This document shows positions 51,952 to 54,676 of a DNA stretch of 54,676 bases, piece by piece. Made by a program: the position numbers and the translations under genes. The stretch's first letter is position 1. Each line of letters begins with the position of its first letter. The notes beneath the pieces are model-generated. The model was given only the letters and a program-made list of their open reading frames with translations. It ran no database searches and was not told the origin of the DNA. The DNA comes from Oscillospiraceae bacterium. GTDB lineage: Bacteria; Bacillota; Clostridia; Oscillospirales; Ruminococcaceae. Where the stretch lies: NCBI GenBank assembly GCA_018110825.1, contig JAGBCL010000049.1, positions 1 to 54,676 on the forward strand, given 5' to 3'.

Positions 51952-53334
51952 TTACTTCTTCTTTTTCAGCTTTCTCTCAGCAAAGCCTTCCTTGATGCAC
52001 TGCTTGCCGCGTTCAATACCAAGTGCACCGTCAGGGACGTCCTCGGTAATTGTCGAGCCTGCCGCTGTGTAAGCGCCGTTGCCGATTTTAACGGGAGCAA
52101 TAAGGTTCGTGTTGCAGCCGATGAAAGCACCGTCACCGATTACGGTTCTGTACTTGTTTGCACCGTCATAGTTGCTTGTAACCGTGCCGCAGCCGAAGTT
52201 CACGCCGCTTCCCACGTCGCTGTCGCCAACGTAGGTAAGGTGGGAAATAGAAGTCTTTTCACCGATTGTGGAGTTCTTGACCTCAACGAAGTCGCCGATT
52301 TTAACACCCGACTTGATATGGCTGTTAGGTCTGATATGTACGAACGGACCAATCTTTACGCCGTCCTCAATTCTTGACTCGTAAGCCTGAACGCTGTTGA
52401 GGATTGTCTTATCGCCAACGGTGCAGTTCTCCACAACCGTATTCGGACCAATCACGCAGTCACAGCCGATAACCGTATCGCCGCGGAGGATTGTGCCCTG
52501 TAAAATGCGTGTACCTGCTCCCACAACGACATCCCTGCCGATTGAAACGCCGTCCGTGCAGACAAACTCCACGCCGTCGTCCATAAGCTTTTCGATAACC
52601 GCCATTCTTGCCGCATCGTTGAGCTTCAGCAGACCTTTTCTGTCGTTTGCACCCATAACCACATTCGGGTTAGGTGAAATATAAGCGTCAGCACGATAAC
52701 CTGCTCCGATAAGGATTTCCACCGTATCGGTAAGGTAATACTCGCCCTGAGCATTGTTCGGCTCAAGCTTGTCAAGTGCCTCAAGAAGCTTTTCCACGTC
52801 AAACCAGTACGCACCCGAATTAATCTCACGGATTGCCTTCTGCTCAGCACTTGCGTCCTTTTCCTCAACAATAGCGGAAATGCCGTTTTCGGTACGGATA
52901 ATTCTTCCGTAGCCCGTCGGATTGTCAATTTCAGCGGTAATAACCGTAACAGCGTTACCCTGTGAGGTGTGCTGTTCAAGTGCCGCCTTTATGGTATCCT
53001 CATCAACAAAGGGAGCGTCACCGCACAGCACGATAACGTTGCTGCCGATGTGCTTTTTCAGCCACTCTTCAGTCATCATAACAGCGTGACCCGTACCCTT
53101 GCGCTGGAGCTGGAAAACAGTTTCGCATCTGCCGTCAAGGTAATTCTCGATAACCTCGGAATTGTACCCCGTAACGACACACATATCGTCAACTCCCGCC
53201 TTTTCGCATGCCGACATGACCCATTTCAGCATAGGCTCGCCCAGCACCTCGAACATAGGCTTCGGAAGCTCCGATTTCATTCGTTTTCCCTGACCCCCTG
53301 CAAGAATTACAGCGCAGGAAATTGAATTACTCAT
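51952..53334 (-). CDS. glmU: Bifunctional GlmU (UDP-GlcNAc pyrophosphorylase / GlcN-1-P acetyltransferase)
   Basis: 460 residues. N-terminal uridyltransferase with LAGGQGKRMKSELPK (11-25) and a C-terminal left-handed beta-helix (GVKIGDFVEVKNSTIGEKTS repeats) with the acetyltransferase site near GAFIGCNTNLIAPV. It supplies UDP-GlcNAc for peptidoglycan. First gene of glmU-prs-pth-mfd. Promoter at 53427-53455. Confidence 0.97.
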   Translation of the reverse strand: MSNSISCAVILAGGQGKRMKSELPKPMFEVLGEPMLKWVMSACEKAGVDDMCVVTGYNSEVIENYLDGRCETVFQLQRKGTGHAVMMTEEWLKKHIGSNVIVLCGDAPFVDEDTIKAALEQHTSQGNAVTVITAEIDNPTGYGRIIRTENGISAIVEEKDASAEQKAIREINSGAYWFDVEKLLEALDKLEPNNAQGEYYLTDTVEILIGAGYRADAYISPNPNVVMGANDRKGLLKLNDAARMAVIEKLMDDGVEFVCTDGVSIGRDVVVGAGTRILQGTILRGDTVIGCDCVIGPNTVVENCTVGDKTILNSVQAYESRIEDGVKIGPFVHIRPNSHIKSGVKIGDFVEVKNSTIGEKTSISHLTYVGDSDVGSGVNFGCGTVTSNYDGANKYRTVIGDGAFIGCNTNLIAPVKIGNGAYTAAGSTITEDVPDGALGIERGKQCIKEGFAERKLKKKK

Positions 53335-53656
53335 AGTATAATTCTCCCGATATATAAATTTTTGTAAATTTTCACAAGAAATGCCATATATTCAACATTA
53401 CCATACACGGCACATAACTACTGTATATTATGCCATATTTGAAACGAAATTTCAAGCGGATTTCACGTCTTTCCGATACATTTATTTTTATTGTGCAAAG
53501 TATACAAAAAGAGGCTGGTAAATTTCTTTCGATTTGGTATGGAAAAAGTGCCAATTATCTGCTATAATATATCTATGACCGTGTGCCTTGAAAAAGACGT
53601 GTTTGAAAGCAATTTTGAACAGCACGGTAAACTTAATTTTATTGGAGGTAATACCA
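53335..53656. promoter_or_regulatory. Divergent promoter region of glmU and ppdK
   Basis: Minus-strand promoter for glmU: CATAAT (53427-53432) and TTGAAA (53450-53455), 17-bp spacer. Plus-strand promoter for ppdK: extended -10 TGCTATAAT (TATAAT 53563-53568) with a weak -35; leader about 85 nt, no obvious riboswitch. Confidence 0.6.
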
Positions 53657-54676
53657 ATGGCAAAGCAGTATTGTTATTTGTTCTCCGAGGGTAACGCTAA
53701 CATGCGTGAAATTCTCGGCGGTAAGGGTGCTAACCTTGCAGAAATGACCAACATGGGTCTTCCTGTTCCACAGGGCTTCACAATTTCCACTGAAGCTTGC
53801 ACAGCTTACTACGATGACGGCCGCAAGATTAATGACGAAATTCAGGCTCAGATTAACGAATATATCGTTAAGATGGAAGAAGTTACAGGCAAGAAGTTCG
53901 GCGACAAGACTAACCCTCTTCTCGTTTCCGTTCGTTCCGGTGCTCGTGCTTCCATGCCTGGTATGATGGATACAATCCTCAACCTCGGTCTTAACGAAGA
54001 CGTTGTAAACTACATGGCTGAAGCTTCCAACAACCCACGTTGGGCTTGGGACTGCTACAGAAGATTTATCCAGATGTACTCCGACGTTGTTATGGAAGTT
54101 GGTAAGAAGTACTTCGAAGAACTCATCGACGAGATGAAGGAAAAGAAGGGCGTTACTCAGGACGTTGAACTCACAGCTGAAGACCTCAAGGAACTCGCTG
54201 GTCAGTTCAAGGCTGAATACAAGTCCAAGATCGGTGAAGACTTCCCAACAGATCCTAAGGAACAGCTCATGGGTGCTGTAAAGGCTGTATTCCGTTCTTG
54301 GGACAACCCACGTGCTAACGTATACCGCCGTGACAACGATATCCCTTACTCCTGGGGTACTGCTGTAAACGTACAGATGATGGCATTCGGTAACATGGGT
54401 GACGACTGCGGTACAGGTGTTGCATTTACTCGTGACCCTGCTACAGGTGAAAAGAAGCTCATGGGTGAATTCCTTACAAACGCTCAGGGTGAAGACGTAG
54501 TTGCCGGTGTTCGTACACCAATGCCTATCGCTCAGATGGAAGAAAAGTTCCCTGAAGCATTCAAGCAGTTCACAGATGTTTGCGCTACACTCGAAAACCA
54601 CTACCGCGATATGCAGGATATGGAATTTACTGTTGAACACGGTAAGCTCTATATGCTCCAGACAAGAAACGGTAAG
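53657..54676 (+). CDS. ppdK: Pyruvate, phosphate dikinase (5' part, cut by window edge)
   Basis: First 340 codons, no stop before the window end. It starts MAKQYCYLFSEGNANMREIL, then GGKGANLAEMTNMGLPVPQG and SVRSGARASMPGMMDTILN, the N-terminal ATP-grasp domain. It interconverts PEP and pyruvate with PPi and ATP in glycolysis of many Clostridia. GGAGG lies before ATG. Codon use is highly biased, suggesting strong expression. Confidence 0.97.
   Translation, partial: MAKQYCYLFSEGNANMREILGGKGANLAEMTNMGLPVPQGFTISTEACTAYYDDGRKINDEIQAQINEYIVKMEEVTGKKFGDKTNPLLVSVRSGARASMPGMMDTILNLGLNEDVVNYMAEASNNPRWAWDCYRRFIQMYSDVVMEVGKKYFEELIDEMKEKKGVTQDVELTAEDLKELAGQFKAEYKSKIGEDFPTDPKEQLMGAVKAVFRSWDNPRANVYRRDNDIPYSWGTAVNVQMMAFGNMGDDCGTGVAFTRDPATGEKKLMGEFLTNAQGEDVVAGVRTPMPIAQMEEKFPEAFKQFTDVCATLENHYRDMQDMEFTVEHGKLYMLQTRNGK

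Noticed and set aside
53639-54640. Minus-strand ORF of 333 codons at the right end
   Set aside because: Shadow of ppdK, whose plus-strand frame is open to the window edge and matches the family closely.

Overview
The window looks like chromosome of a gut or rumen Clostridia bacterium, most likely Ruminococcus or a close relative (Oscillospiraceae/Ruminococcaceae). This rests on gene content: a continuous S10-spc-alpha ribosomal superoperon carrying secY-adk-map-KOW-infA, an archaeal-type prolyl-tRNA synthetase, a CBM35-GH26 beta-mannanase lipoprotein, pyruvate phosphate dikinase, 3D/G5 cell-wall protein, and strong AGGAGG ribosome-binding sites. Genus is an inference; no rRNA or tRNA gene was seen.

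Layout. 138-4239 (minus) holds four phage morphogenesis genes (small terminase, large terminase, portal, major capsid-like), with a short repeat in each junction after the large terminase. 4446-6374 (minus) is a purine-salvage operon (hpt, NCS2 permease). 6505-11401 (minus) is a tandem array of six small exported proteins with near-identical signal peptides and C-terminal PxTGN-hydrophobic-Lys tails, each with its own terminator. 11660-27537 (minus) is the ribosomal superoperon rpsJ...rplQ, preceded by a leader of about 370 nt with an intrinsic-terminator-like hairpin. 28080-30523 (minus) has a small lipoprotein and a GH26 mannanase lipoprotein. 30846-33098 (minus) has proS, a one-helix membrane protein and a SLOG-like protein. 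33225-36010 is an accessory island: two related XRE regulators, a ribbon-helix-helix protein, GC-rich inverted repeats and an intact IS3-family element. 36042-40267 (minus) has an orphan sugar-ABC ATPase, an RsuA-type pseudouridine synthase, a small acidic Cys-rich membrane protein and a DUF348-G5-3D protein. 40806-43274 (plus) has a small membrane peptide, an amidohydrolase and a fumarase alpha subunit. 43398-45475 (minus) has a YjfB-like peptide, a soluble PocR-chemoreceptor and a HAD phosphatase. 46017-53334 (minus) is the conserved glmU-prs-pth-mfd group. 53657 to the end (plus) is the start of ppdK.

The most unusual content is non-coding. Intergenic spaces carry several families of palindromic repeats. 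The largest (38556-39165, 45493-46025, 50255-50760) is a 500-610 bp array of about a dozen hairpins in which loops are conserved while stem arms change in compensating pairs; two copies end in a 12-bp palindrome, AAATTATAATTT, one of which supplies the stop codon of mfd. Smaller families (about 60-120 bp) sit at or just after stop codons, one of them inside the ribosomal operon between rplB and rpsS. Together with the surface-protein array and the S10 leader these are the best candidates for undescribed biology.
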